Source: Bacillus mesophilus (GTDB lineage Bacteria > Bacillota > Bacilli > Bacillales > SA4). From it: a DNA stretch of 64,000 nt. The stretch lies in contig NZ_JAAIWM010000004.1 in assembly GCF_011008845.1 (NCBI RefSeq), forward strand, positions 124,001 to 188,000. Reading direction: 5' to 3'. The position numbers and the translations under genes were made by a program. The notes under the pieces are model-generated. The model searched no databases. It was not told the DNA's origin and saw only the letters and a program-made list of their open reading frames with translations. Shown here one piece after another: positions 26,356 to 35,099 of this stretch; position 1 is the stretch's first letter, and every line of letters begins with the position of its first letter.

Positions 26356-27648
26356 TTATTCTCTTGTCAGCATTCTTGATCCATTAAATAAAGCCCATGG
26401 TTTTTCACTGTTATCAAAATAAAACCTAATTGGTTTTTCAGTTTTTACAATAACTAGTGTTTTATCATCACTAGCCCTAAGCTCAAGTTTTTCCTCTTCA
26501 ACTAGTGCATATAACTTCCCATCCTCCAGAATTATGGAGAGATTGCCACCTTCCTTAGATGTATACAAACCTTGGAAATGAATTAATCTATTTGTTGGAA
26601 GCTCACATAAAGGTTCAATACTATTTTTATAGTCTAATGGAAGGCCAAGTACGGTATGTAGTGCTGCCGACCACAACTCTCCTACACTTACCCCTCCAAC
26701 ATTTGTAAGTACTGTAATCACAAGCTTTTTCTCTGGTATAAATCCAAAGTTAGAAGACACTCCAGGTTGCCCCCCACCGTGTTGAACAACCATCCATTGA
26801 TCAGCGTAATTAGGAGTATTATTTAGAGCATACCCATAAAAGCTATCTCTTCCGACTCTAATAAATGGCTTCCACATCTTTTCAATAAAATGGTACTGAT
26901 CTCCCACAAACAATTGACCATACTTTAATAAATCGACCACATTAGAGCGAATTCCACCCCCAGTTTCGAAGGTTCCTAGAGTTGGCCAGGCAACTTGTTC
27001 AAGTTGATTAGAAGTTTTGTTGTAATGATATGGAACAGAAACGTTATCCATCTTATTTAGTTCCTCTAGACTAAAGGTAGAACGGTTCATCCCTAGTTGA
27101 TCTAAGAATTGGTTCGTCATATACCTTCTATAAAGCTTACCAGTTTTTCTTTCGATAATAGCTCCAAGCAACAAAAAGCTATCATTACAGTAACTGAAGT
27201 ATTCCCCAGGCTTGCCTAATAGACTGTACTCTGTTTCCCTTATGTAGTTGATATGATCCTGATAATTATTTATGTGTTCCTTTCTTTCCATTGGAGGCAA
27301 TCCCGTTGTATGAGAAAGTAAGTGATGAATTTTTATAGCGCTCATATCTTTAATGCCGTTTATCTTTAGTTCAGGTAGATGCTTAACAACAGGATCGTCA
27401 ATTGATAATAAGCCTTGGGCCTCTAGCATCATAATTGCAAGAGCAGTAAAAGATTTTGTGACAGAGGCAATACCAAAGTTAGTCTCAGGCGTTACTGGTA
27501 AACCACGATCAATGTCTCGTAACCCAAAACCCTTTTGGTAAATCGTCTTACCCTCTAACGATATTCCAACAGATACCCCTACTATATTTTCCTCTTCCAT
27601 TTTCTTCATGATAAAATCTTCTAATTCATTCCATCGATCAACATGCAT
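26356..27648 (-). CDS. Beta-lactamase-family serine hydrolase
   Basis: 430 aa from ATG 27648 with GGAGGGATG upstream; a TTG at 27663 overlaps that site and is rejected. Class C beta-lactamase/esterase core: SVTKS carries the SxxK nucleophile (about Ser62/Lys65), YCN gives the YxN motif near 160, and HGGGQPG the third motif near 315. There is no signal peptide, so the protein is cytoplasmic, unlike penicillin-binding proteins. A C-terminal about 85-residue beta domain (FQGLYTSKEGGNLSIIL) resembles DUF3471. It probably hydrolyses an ester or D-peptide. Confidence 0.85.
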   Translation of the reverse strand: MHVDRWNELEDFIMKKMEEENIVGVSVGISLEGKTIYQKGFGLRDIDRGLPVTPETNFGIASVTKSFTALAIMMLEAQGLLSIDDPVVKHLPELKINGIKDMSAIKIHHLLSHTTGLPPMERKEHINNYQDHINYIRETEYSLLGKPGEYFSYCNDSFLLLGAIIERKTGKLYRRYMTNQFLDQLGMNRSTFSLEELNKMDNVSVPYHYNKTSNQLEQVAWPTLGTFETGGGIRSNVVDLLKYGQLFVGDQYHFIEKMWKPFIRVGRDSFYGYALNNTPNYADQWMVVQHGGGQPGVSSNFGFIPEKKLVITVLTNVGGVSVGELWSAALHTVLGLPLDYKNSIEPLCELPTNRLIHFQGLYTSKEGGNLSIILEDGKLYALVEEEKLELRASDDKTLVIVKTEKPIRFYFDNSEKPWALFNGSRMLTRE

Positions 27649-27713
27649 TACACATCCCTCCAATCCTTAGATACTTTCAACAGAAGGAAAGTGAATTCCT
27701 TTCTTAAGTTAAA

Positions 27714-27760
27714 TTTAAAGGGTACACGGGGAGTATTTAATCCCCATCGTACCCTTTAAA
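27714..27760 (-). terminator. Long hairpin after the phosphotriesterase-like gene
   Basis: TTTAAAGGGTAC pairs with GTACCCTTTAAA, and an inner GGGG/CCCC pair extends the stem. A strong transcription end for the leftward gene. Confidence 0.7.
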
Positions 27761-27784
27761 TTGAGTATTTAATTTCAATTGGTT

Positions 27785-28729
27785 TTAGTTACCTTCAAAC
27801 CAGCGTCGCACATTATCAAACATCATCCTGTTAATATCTTCATCTGAAACACCATTTTTCTTTAGATCAGGTATAACTTCTTCAAGAACAAAGCTCATTG
27901 TCCATTTAGGAAACATAAACCCGGCTGCTCCTTCTGGGAACCAATCAAGACTACAACAATAATCTTGCGATAAAAACATACGATTAGCGTAGCCCTGTTT
28001 TACCAATTCAATGACGGTATCATTCCGGTCTTCGGTTTTACATTCGTTTGTAAGACCGTATCGATCCATCCCTATATAGGCTCCTCTATCAAGCACCTTA
28101 AGAATATAATCCATATTATTTGTATCACCCGTATGACCAATAAGAACCCGGTTAGGATTAACCCCCTCCTCTTGAAGTATATCTAGTTGCATTAAGCCTG
28201 TGCCGCTTGCTGGATGTGAATGGGTCATAATAGGTACACCGGTTTTTAAGTGTGCACGGGCTGCTGCACGAATAACCTTTTCAACATCAGGAGTAATTCC
28301 TTGTGCATCTGCAGCGCATTTTAAAAATCCTGCTTTAATAGAAGTGTTTTGAACACCAACTTCAATGTCCCTAACAAACAAGTCTGCCATATAATCTATA
28401 TCACGATTTTGAAAATGAGGTGGAATATAATGATAAGAATAGATTCCTGTGGCGGCTATGATTTGCATGTCCGTTTCGCGAGCAACTCTTTCAATAAAAC
28501 GAATGTCACGGCCCAATTCCATGACTGTTGGATCACAAATAGTAGAGACCCCTAGTCCTTTAACCCTCTCTACTTGCACTACTGCTAAAGCAAACTCCTT
28601 TTCCTCATCATAAAGGTGTGGAAATTGCGCTACAACTGATTCAGACCGTACCCGCATATGCTCATGAATTAATGTACAGCCAAGGCTTGCAGCATCTACT
28701 TTACCCGAAACCGTGTTAATCATTGTCAA
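27785..28729 (-). CDS. Phosphotriesterase-family metal-dependent hydrolase (lactonase-like)
   Basis: 314 aa TIM-barrel amidohydrolase. The first metal ligands are in LIHEH (His22, His24), the carboxylated Lys is in AGFLKCAAD near 140, and further ligands are in THSHP, IGHTGD and LSQD (Asp near 257). The CDPTVMELGRDIRF segment fits the phosphotriesterase-like lactonase group rather than true organophosphate hydrolases, so a lactone is the likely natural substrate. The frame opens with TTG 28729, 6 nt after GAGGGG; ATG 28723 is too far from that site. It is a single-gene unit. Confidence 0.85.
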   Translation of the reverse strand: MTMINTVSGKVDAASLGCTLIHEHMRVRSESVVAQFPHLYDEEKEFALAVVQVERVKGLGVSTICDPTVMELGRDIRFIERVARETDMQIIAATGIYSYHYIPPHFQNRDIDYMADLFVRDIEVGVQNTSIKAGFLKCAADAQGITPDVEKVIRAAARAHLKTGVPIMTHSHPASGTGLMQLDILQEEGVNPNRVLIGHTGDTNNMDYILKVLDRGAYIGMDRYGLTNECKTEDRNDTVIELVKQGYANRMFLSQDYCCSLDWFPEGAAGFMFPKWTMSFVLEEVIPDLKKNGVSDEDINRMMFDNVRRWFEGN

Positions 28730-29006
28730 TTAAATCCCCTCTTCCAAAATAAATGTTAACGCTCTCATTCTAAGGGAAAGGATTTGATTTCTCCTTAGAA
28801 ATTATGAAATTGAGAAATGATGGTTACGCTTATGATAGTTGTTAAATTTATATGCTGAACTTTTGAACGTATACCCATTCACATAATCAATATTTTCTAG
28901 ATTCCTGTTTAAGGATTGTTAACTCTTTACTTTTTGGTAGAGTTCTCTTTATAGTGGGATAGTATTGCATACTTCATATCTTTGCATAATGGAAAGGAAG
29001 AAAACG

Positions 29007-29498
29007 ATGAAACAAAATAATCCGGATTATTGGATTGAGCACCTAGAGCTTCAACCACACCCAGAGGGTGGATTTTATAAAGCTACGTTTACTTCTATTG
29101 ATGAGTTATCAGTTAGTGATAAAAAACGTAAACTTTATACTAGCATTTACTTTTTGTTACGTTCTGAGGATATCTCTCATTTCCATCGACTTACATCTGA
29201 TGAACTTTGGTATTTTCATGGTGGTAGCTCCCTAACGATTCATACGATCGATGAGCAAGGAGAATATAAACAAATCAAGCTAGGCTTAAACCTAGAGGCA
29301 GGAGAAGTGCCACAGGCATTAGTTCGCAAAAACACAATATTTGGCTCCTCTGTAGTTGATGAAAATACCTTTTCACTTGTTGGGTGTATGGTGTCACCTG
29401 GATTTGATTTTGAAGACTTCGAACTGTTTAATCAGGAACAACTATTAAAGGAATATCCTCAGCATGAGGAAATAATTAGACTGATGGCATATAAATAG
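29007..29498 (+). CDS. Cupin of the DUF985 family
   Basis: About 163 aa. WIEHLELQPHPEGGFYKATF at the N-terminus is the DUF985 (Cupin_5) signature. SHFHRLTSDELWYFHGG is the cupin metal motif with two His and a Glu, and VGCMVSPGFDFEDFELF is the conserved C-terminal block. Members are small beta-barrel proteins, some with epimerase-like or sugar-binding assignments; function here is unknown. The open frame reaches back to 28965, but GGAAAGGAAG places the start at ATG 29007. Confidence 0.85.
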   Translation: MKQNNPDYWIEHLELQPHPEGGFYKATFTSIDELSVSDKKRKLYTSIYFLLRSEDISHFHRLTSDELWYFHGGSSLTIHTIDEQGEYKQIKLGLNLEAGEVPQALVRKNTIFGSSVVDENTFSLVGCMVSPGFDFEDFELFNQEQLLKEYPQHEEIIRLMAYK

Positions 29499-29499
29499 T

Positions 29500-29523
29500 A
29501 ATTCAATGAAATTTCATTGAATT
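29500..29523 (+). terminator. Perfect 24-bp palindrome after the cupin gene
   Basis: AATTCAATGAAATTTCATTGAATT begins 2 bp after the stop and is followed by TCTATTT. It is AT-rich with no separate loop, so it is a weak terminator. Confidence 0.5.
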
Positions 29524-29733
29524 TCTATTTAACTTGTTTACATAATATAATTATCGTCACTTATTTCTATGTAAAACTAGTTCTCTAAGGTCTCATATTT
29601 AGATGCCTTAGAGTGACGGCACCTGTCTCGACACTTTCGTTGAGAGAATAATTGATCGTTTAGAGAAAGTCTTACAAAATAAGAATATATTTAAGAATAA
29701 AGTTTCAGCTAAAAAAGAGATTTTATATATTAA

Positions 29734-29775
29734 AAAACGTGATGATTGGGGACTCTCCCTCAATCATCACGTTTT
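29734..29775 (-). terminator. Terminator of the chemotaxis receptor gene
   Basis: AAAACGTGATGATTG and CAATCATCACGTTTT form a 15-bp perfect stem with a 12-nt loop, then TTTAATATA on the minus strand. Confidence 0.8.
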
Positions 29776-29778
29776 GTT

Positions 29779-31479
29779 TTATACTTTGAATCTACTAATT
29801 AGCAACTGTAATTCCTCTGCCATTTTTGATAAAGTATGAGCAGAAGCCGTAATTTCTTCCATTGACGCAAGTTGTTCCTCAGTTGCGGCTGAAACTTCCT
29901 GTGTACCAGAAGCAGATTCCTCAGCTACCTTAATAATTACACTCATCGAGCTAACCATTTGCTCTGAACCGGCTGCCATCTGTTGTACAGCTGAAGACAC
30001 ATCCTGAATTTGCAGGTTAACTGCTTCAATTGAAGTCTCAATGTTACTGAAAGCCTGCCCAGCAGTGTTTACTGCTCCAATACCTTCATTCACTTCTTTT
30101 GAAGTACTTTCCATTGTCTGAACTGCAGTTTTAGTTTCATTTTGAATCTTTAAGACTAATTGTGAAATCTGTTTAGCGGAGTTTGAAGATTGTTCAGCTA
30201 ATTTTTTTACTTCATCAGCTACAACTGCAAATCCTTTTCCATGTTCTCCCGCTCTAGCCGCTTCTATCGCAGCATTCAGTGCTAATAAATTGGTTTGATC
30301 AGATATCCCTGTTATAACGTCTATTATTTTTCCAATCTCTTCTGAGCTCTCGCCTAAACCAGTTATGACAGATTCTAAGCCTGTAACATTTTGATTAATA
30401 GAGTTCATTTGTTGTATCGCGTTAGTAATTACCTGTCCTCCTGCTTTGGCTCCCTCAGATGCTTCTAATGCAGTATGAGAAACATTTTGTGCATTTGCTG
30501 CGATCTGTTGTATCCCAATCGACATCTCCGAAATTGTCGTGGACGTTTCTTCCACACTTTTCACTTGTTGATCAACACCAGTTGCCACTTGTTGCATAGT
30601 TGTTGCGACAAGCTCAGTTGCACTACTAGTTTGCTCAGCACTAGCAGTTAACTCTTCAGACGATGCAGCTACTTGTTCTGAAGTCGTACCAACCTCTTCT
30701 ATTAGTGATCGTAGGTTTTTTGTCATGATATTAAAAGATGTAGCCAGCTCACCTATCTCATCATTATTCTTAACTTTAATTTCATCAAGCGTTAAGTCAC
30801 CTGAAGAAATTTGTTCAGCTGATTTATTTAACAGTAATAGTGGATTTGAGATAATTCTAGAAATTACTAATGCAATGACAACCCCAAGAATGATAGCAAT
30901 AATGGTTAACGCTGTTACAAACGAAACTCCAGATTTAAAAATTTGCACGGATTCCTCTGTTGCAGTCGCTGCACCATTTTGATTTATTTCTATTAATTTA
31001 GCAATAGAATCATTAGCTTCTTGCCATTTAGGATGACTTTCAAGTTGAAGTTCATTTGCTTCAACAAATGCATTTGCTCTTGCTTTTTCCAAGATGGGAG
31101 GAAAGCTATTAATATAATCGTTGTAGTTAACAACAAATTGATTGTATACTGTTCTTTCCTCTTCACTTGCAATATATCCTTCATACTGTGTAATAAGTTC
31201 GTTTATTTCGGTTTTTGTTTCCCCTAAACTTGTTTCAATAAGGTTCATTTCCTGTTGGTTAGGTTCTAATATAAACTTTAATAATAATCGTTGCACATCC
31301 GAAACTGCCCCATTTAAGTCACCTGCCAATACGAGGCTAGGAACCCAGTTCTCATCAATCTCTGTTGTTTTAGCTCCAATACCGTTCATTTTCGTGATTG
31401 CAAATATACTTGTCGCTAAAAGTAACGAAAGTACTAGTAAAAACCCACTTAGTAATTTTCTTCTTATTGTAAATCTCAT
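29779..31479 (-). CDS. Methyl-accepting chemotaxis protein (4HB sensor, HAMP, MA)
   Basis: 566 aa. TM1 lies at about 8-30, a four-helix-bundle extracellular sensor (4HB_MCP) at about 31-185, and TM2 near 186-208 ([19 protein letters not shown]). A HAMP domain (about 208-262, [25 protein letters not shown]) and the long signalling coiled coil follow, with the invariant hairpin [20 protein letters not shown]. Gln/Glu pairs in [13 protein letters not shown] and similar are candidate methylation sites. No C-terminal CheR-docking pentapeptide is seen. The ligand is unknown. ATGGAGG precedes the ATG. No sigma-D promoter could be recognised in the 260-bp upstream gap. Confidence 0.93.
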   Translation of the reverse strand: MRFTIRRKLLSGFLLVLSLLLATSIFAITKMNGIGAKTTEIDENWVPSLVLAGDLNGAVSDVQRLLLKFILEPNQQEMNLIETSLGETKTEINELITQYEGYIASEEERTVYNQFVVNYNDYINSFPPILEKARANAFVEANELQLESHPKWQEANDSIAKLIEINQNGAATATEESVQIFKSGVSFVTALTIIAIILGVVIALVISRIISNPLLLLNKSAEQISSGDLTLDEIKVKNNDEIGELATSFNIMTKNLRSLIEEVGTTSEQVAASSEELTASAEQTSSATELVATTMQQVATGVDQQVKSVEETSTTISEMSIGIQQIAANAQNVSHTALEASEGAKAGGQVITNAIQQMNSINQNVTGLESVITGLGESSEEIGKIIDVITGISDQTNLLALNAAIEAARAGEHGKGFAVVADEVKKLAEQSSNSAKQISQLVLKIQNETKTAVQTMESTSKEVNEGIGAVNTAGQAFSNIETSIEAVNLQIQDVSSAVQQMAAGSEQMVSSMSVIIKVAEESASGTQEVSAATEEQLASMEEITASAHTLSKMAEELQLLISRFKV

Positions 31480-31675
31480 TTACTTTCCTCCATTCATTTT
31501 AATCAATATATTAAAACGTTAATCTTACTTATTAATTCTTCCTAATCATATAATAGTGGCCACTTCTCTTGTATCACCAGGTGTTCCTATATGATCAATG
31601 TTATAGGAATGTAGTCCCGGTTTTTGCTTTAATTCCCCTAAACTTATCTAATATAGAATAAAATTGCCAAAATAA

Positions 31676-31725
31676 AAAAACGCTAATAGAGAGAATCGGT
31701 TTCAAACGATTTTCCTAAAATGCGT
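31676..31725 (-). terminator. Probable terminator after the MocA-family gene
   Basis: AAAACGC and GCGTTTT enclose an inner ATCG/CGAT pairing, followed on the minus strand by TTTTTTT. The loop is long, so this is a moderate call. Confidence 0.5.
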
Positions 31726-31738
31726 TTTCATCTATGTA

Positions 31739-32731
31739 TTATTTTGTTAGGTCTGCTGTGTAGATAAGTCCTAGTTGTTTTCTTACATCTTCCATGATTT
31801 CTGCAGTGTGAAGGGAGTTTTCAAACGAATTAATAGAAGACATTGTCTTTCCTTCTTGTATTAACTTTATAAACTCTTCGGCTTCATAGTACATTTCTGG
31901 TTGATCCCTATCCATGCTAATGGTCTCTTCACTTCCGTCCTTATATTTAATTTCCACTAGGTCAGGAGACGAGATATTATCATGAATAATCATACTCCCT
32001 TCCTCACCTTGAATTTCAGAAGGTAAGAATGAATTATTCATTTTAGAGTGCATAATCACCGCATCCATGCCTTCATATTGGGCAATGAGGCTCCCACCTC
32101 CGTCTACTCCTGATTCAAGAAGAACTCCAGTACCTTTTACGCTTAGCGGAGCACCGAATAAAACCACCATTGGGTAAATACAATACACACCAAGGTCCAT
32201 TAATGACCCATTTGATAGATTGGGATTAAACGCATTAAGAATAGTTCCCGCTTTATATGCATCATAACGTGAAGAGTATTTGCAATAGCTGGCAAAATAA
32301 CGACGAATTGTTCCTAATTTATAGAGGTTTTCCTTAATAACCTTAAAATTAGGATGTAATGTTGTTCTCATTGCCTCCATCAGAAGAACATTATTTTCCG
32401 TTGCAGCCTTTATCATCTCTTTCGTTTCGGACACATTTGAAGCTAATGGCTTCTCACATAACACATGTTTACCATTATTCAAAAACACAATAGCATGTTC
32501 CTTGTGCAAAGAATTTGGACTTGCTATATAGACAGCATCAATAACATCACTTTTTGCCATTTCTTCATAGTTAGTAAATGTATAGTTAATATCGTATTTC
32601 TCAGCAAATTCCTCTGCTTTTTCTGTCGTCCGTGAAAATACTGCATGCAATTCAAAATCATGTAAATCCTTTACAGACTCTAAAAAACGATCTGTAATCC
32701 AATTGGTTCCTATTACACCAAACCTTACCAA
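31739..32731 (-). CDS. Gfo/Idh/MocA-family NAD(P)-dependent oxidoreductase
   Basis: 330 aa. The N-terminal Rossmann fold (FGVIGTNWITDRFLE) is followed by VYIASPNSLHKEHA and the catalytic EKP motif in VLCEKPLASNV near 94. The C-terminal domain holds SLMDLGVYCIYPMV, corresponding to the conserved G-x-x-x-D-x-G-x-H-like segment, with Tyr-Cys in place of the usual His. This suggests a sugar or inositol dehydrogenase-like role that cannot be narrowed further. It starts at TTG with AGGTGG 6 nt upstream. A terminator-like hairpin (GCG-TTTT ends) is at 31676-31725. Confidence 0.85.
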   Translation of the reverse strand: MVRFGVIGTNWITDRFLESVKDLHDFELHAVFSRTTEKAEEFAEKYDINYTFTNYEEMAKSDVIDAVYIASPNSLHKEHAIVFLNNGKHVLCEKPLASNVSETKEMIKAATENNVLLMEAMRTTLHPNFKVIKENLYKLGTIRRYFASYCKYSSRYDAYKAGTILNAFNPNLSNGSLMDLGVYCIYPMVVLFGAPLSVKGTGVLLESGVDGGGSLIAQYEGMDAVIMHSKMNNSFLPSEIQGEEGSMIIHDNISSPDLVEIKYKDGSEETISMDRDQPEMYYEAEEFIKLIQEGKTMSSINSFENSLHTAEIMEDVRKQLGLIYTADLTK

Positions 32732-32863
32732 ATGTATCCACCTCTTTTATTCTATCTAGTTTTGTAAGTACTGAATTAGTGATTAAATAGTAGGAATAAA
32801 ACTGTATGTATAAATCATTATACTAGTCTTGATTGGTTTATGGTGACATATTCAATAACAGCA

Positions 32864-32905
32864 CACGAAAGAAGACCGATTTGTCTGAATTGGTCTTCTT
32901 TCGTG
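32864..32905 (-). terminator. Terminator of the 136-aa hypothetical gene
   Basis: CACGAAAGAAGACC and GGTCTTCTTTCGTG form a 14-bp perfect stem with a 14-nt loop. Confidence 0.65.
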
Positions 32906-32971
32906 GTATTAGATGATATACAAGAGATTATTTATCACATGTCAAGAAATCAACCCAGACGGAATCGAATA

Positions 32972-33382
32972 TTAGATCTTCTCTTGGAAAATAGAAATTC
33001 TAATAGGACTTAACTTTGTTGGTATAGTAAATTCTTGTAAGGTCTCAATATGTTTGAAGTAATCGCCAATATCTCCTTCAGTTTCAAAATACCACTCAGT
33101 AATGGTTAAATTGGATAATTCCTTTGTAAGTTCAAAGAATAACTGACAATGTAGCTGCTCCATATCAGAGAATTCTTCTTGGTCATAGACAGTAAATTGT
33201 CTGACGAAATCGAGGTAAAACAAATTTTCTTCCATTCCACACTGAAAAAGTAATTCAATATCGTCCTCGTTTTCTATTTCGATTTCTCCGAACCTTTTAA
33301 AAATGCCCCAAATCTCTTCTGGATTTGTTCTTTCACCTACTTGATTCTTCAAATAAGCTTCAGTTTCATGTACGGTTAACAT
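32972..33382 (-). CDS. Hypothetical acidic protein (136 aa)
   Basis: A soluble protein with GGAGGG 5 nt before ATG 33382. It is acidic and rich in aromatic residues (NLFYLDFVRQFTVYDQEEFSDMEQL; ITEWYFETEGDIGDYFKHIETL). There are no membrane segments, cysteines in metal-like spacing, or known motifs. I do not recognise a family. The upstream neighbours, another unknown and a DUF1292 protein, run in the same direction but are separated by 100 bp, so this is likely its own transcript ending at the 32864 hairpin. Confidence 0.6.
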   Translation of the reverse strand: MLTVHETEAYLKNQVGERTNPEEIWGIFKRFGEIEIENEDDIELLFQCGMEENLFYLDFVRQFTVYDQEEFSDMEQLHCQLFFELTKELSNLTITEWYFETEGDIGDYFKHIETLQEFTIPTKLSPIRISIFQEKI

Positions 33383-33482
33383 CATTTCCCTCCATGATTT
33401 ATTAGAAATTTATAGATGATAGTTATAGAATTTTATCAACAAGCTTTTAACTACCGATACTCCAATATGGTAGTAGGTTTAA

Positions 33483-33860
33483 CTACTTTTTATATTCTGC
33501 ATCATACGAGTTTTCACCAGCATGAACTGAAAGTAGGGTATCAGCATAGCCAACAAGCCTATTTACTATTTCATCTGCTAGTGCGTACACTACTGAGTGA
33601 TAACCTGGTTCATGAATAATAGGGTCATCAAAAATAATGGTCGTATTAATGAATACGTCTCGGTTTCCATAAAGATTATAGTGAATAATTGCTTTGGCCG
33701 CTGCACCCCCAGTTCTTGGATCTTTGAAACTAGGAAGAAAAATGCACCATTCTTCTGCAGTAGCTGACCGAAAGTTCTTAGTAAACACCATTTGACTAAT
33801 TTCTTCATCTATTTTCAATTTTTCTTCATTTTTAAGTGTATCAACTACTTTTTTAACCAT
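33483..33860 (-). CDS. Hypothetical protein (125 aa) downstream of a DUF1292 gene
   Basis: Soluble, with AGGAAG upstream of the ATG. The middle region EEWCIFLPSFKDPRTGGAAAKAIIHY is striking and may be a small structural core. The C-terminal half (VVYALADEIVNRLVGYADTLL) is probably helical. No family is recognised. The gene starts 15 bp after the DUF1292 gene stop, so the two form a small operon, but this gives no functional hint. Confidence 0.6.
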   Translation of the reverse strand: MVKKVVDTLKNEEKLKIDEEISQMVFTKNFRSATAEEWCIFLPSFKDPRTGGAAAKAIIHYNLYGNRDVFINTTIIFDDPIIHEPGYHSVVYALADEIVNRLVGYADTLLSVHAGENSYDAEYKK

Positions 33861-33875
33861 ATTAATTAGCGCTTC

Positions 33876-34130
33876 CTATTCTTCTGCAGGAGCAGCATCA
33901 ACTGCAATTTGATAGGCATCTAGGATTGACTCTAACTCTGTTGGATCATTAATTCCAACCAAATATTGTTCATTACCTTCTAATTCGATTCTCATTAAAA
34001 TCGTCTCATCCAGATTTCTTAACAATGCATAGGAATTCTCGTCCATATCGAACAGCGCTTCTATCGTATAATCTATTTCCTTACCTTCCTCATCCTGGAT
34101 TGTTATATAATCTCTTTTGACTGTATCCAT
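33876..34130 (-). CDS. DUF1292 family protein (YrzB-like)
   Basis: 84 aa acidic protein with the DUF1292 pattern: ITIQDEEGKEIDYTIEALFDMDENSYALL, then EGNEQYLVGINDPTELESIL. Bacillus usually carries a DUF1292 gene (yrzB) next to yrrK in the alaS region; this is an additional, unlinked member. The function is unknown. CAGGAGG lies 6 nt before the ATG. First gene of a two-gene operon. Confidence 0.8.
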   Translation of the reverse strand: MDTVKRDYITIQDEEGKEIDYTIEALFDMDENSYALLRNLDETILMRIELEGNEQYLVGINDPTELESILDAYQIAVDAAPAEE

Positions 34131-34287
34131 TCTTCTAACCTCCTGTTGAAAGATATATTTATCTTCCCCAAACAGTACTAATATAAAAGAAGAAAGAACT
34201 TCTTCCTAGAAGTTGATAAAATTCAAACAAGCTTAGAATAATACTACTAGTAAGATTACTAACGCCATCCATTTCCTACCTTTTATG

Positions 34288-34458
34288 ATGGGTCACCATT
34301 TTGGCGCACCCCCTCACAATGAGTTACAACGCTCTATCATCATAGAGTCTCTTCAGCATGTATATGATGCAAAAGAAAGTGGAGAAATAAAGTTTCTTCC
34401 CTATAAATGGGCACAAGCTAGAAGAGAAGGAATTGCAATAAACAAGCAGCAAAAATAG
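34288..34458 (+). CDS. Possible small protein (56 aa), no clear ribosome-binding site
   Basis: The frame from ATG 34288 (or 34285) encodes MGHHFGAPPHNELQRSIIIE..., ending NKQQK. Composition and codon use look protein-like (FLPYKWAQARREG). No Shine-Dalgarno is seen, and the frame upstream is open only to a TAG at about 34221, without an alternative start. A terminator lies 8 bp after the stop. It could be a real small gene or the 3' remnant of a lost longer one. Not recognised. Confidence 0.35.
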   Translation: MGHHFGAPPHNELQRSIIIESLQHVYDAKESGEIKFLPYKWAQARREGIAINKQQK

Positions 34459-34465
34459 AATGAGC

Positions 34466-34495
34466 AAAAGGGATTGGCTAGTCCAATCCCTTTTT
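34466..34495. terminator. Terminator between the small frame and the convergent membrane gene
   Basis: AAAAGGGATTGG and CCAATCCCTTTTT with a short loop. The T-run is best on the plus strand (TTTTTAAAA), with a shorter one on the minus strand. Confidence 0.7.
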
Positions 34496-34501
34496 AAAAT
34501 G

Positions 34502-34891
34502 CTAGGCAACCTCTTTAACACTAGTATTTTTTGAAATCAATTCCCTTTTAATCCCATACCAGATCAACACAATCCCACCCACAACCAGAATTGGCTCTAG
34601 CCAATTTGCCTCAGGACCATTTGTTATTCGATGTAGTTGAAAAATCCAATGAAATACTACAATATCAAAGCTTAAGAACAAGCCTGTTGCTACGACAAAG
34701 CCTTGAAAAAAAGACTTAGAAAATACGAAATGAGCAATAAACATCAATATAAGTAACACAAACACTCCAAATAATACTGCTCCTATCCTTTCTCCCTGCG
34801 TCTCAGCCTTAAGTCCGGCTGCAGAGGAGTGAATGAGATGAAAAAATAAATCACTTAGTAAGTAGCCAAAAACAACTCCAAGAATTCTCAT
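34502..34891 (-). CDS. Four-helix membrane protein, possibly DUF2243-related
   Basis: About 129 aa; GGGTGG precedes ATG 34891 by 9 nt, and ATG 34897 is too close. Four hydrophobic segments lie at about 5-20, 36-58, 65-85 and 98-115. LSFDIVVFHWIFQLHRIT in the third is similar to the F-D-x-x-V-x-H-x-I-x-Q-x-H signature of DUF2243 membrane proteins; I am only moderately sure. The two His could bind metal. Isolated gene. Confidence 0.55.
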   Translation of the reverse strand: MRILGVVFGYLLSDLFFHLIHSSAAGLKAETQGERIGAVLFGVFVLLILMFIAHFVFSKSFFQGFVVATGLFLSFDIVVFHWIFQLHRITNGPEANWLEPILVVGGIVLIWYGIKRELISKNTSVKEVA

Positions 34892-35099
34892 TGCCATAAA
34901 CCACCCTAATTATCTAAAATATATCACTCTATTATACAGTAATAACGTTAAATGGTAGAAGTGAAAAAGAATACGATTACCTTACCACCCAATCCTCTAA
35001 TAAAAATATTTCTTCAATAAGAATCAATTCCTATATAAATCTCTTAATTATTCCTATATAATTTATGAGTTAACTATACTTAGAAGGCGAGTCAGAAAT

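Noticed and set aside
29600..29660. GTGACGGCACCTGTCTCGACA-like segment
   Set aside because: Resembles short dispersed Bacillus palindromes but has no clear boundaries or structure; too weak to call.
31582..31608. TTCCTAT / ATAGGAA dyad upstream of the chemotaxis receptor
   Set aside because: Weak hairpin without T-run, promoter overlap or match to a known operator.
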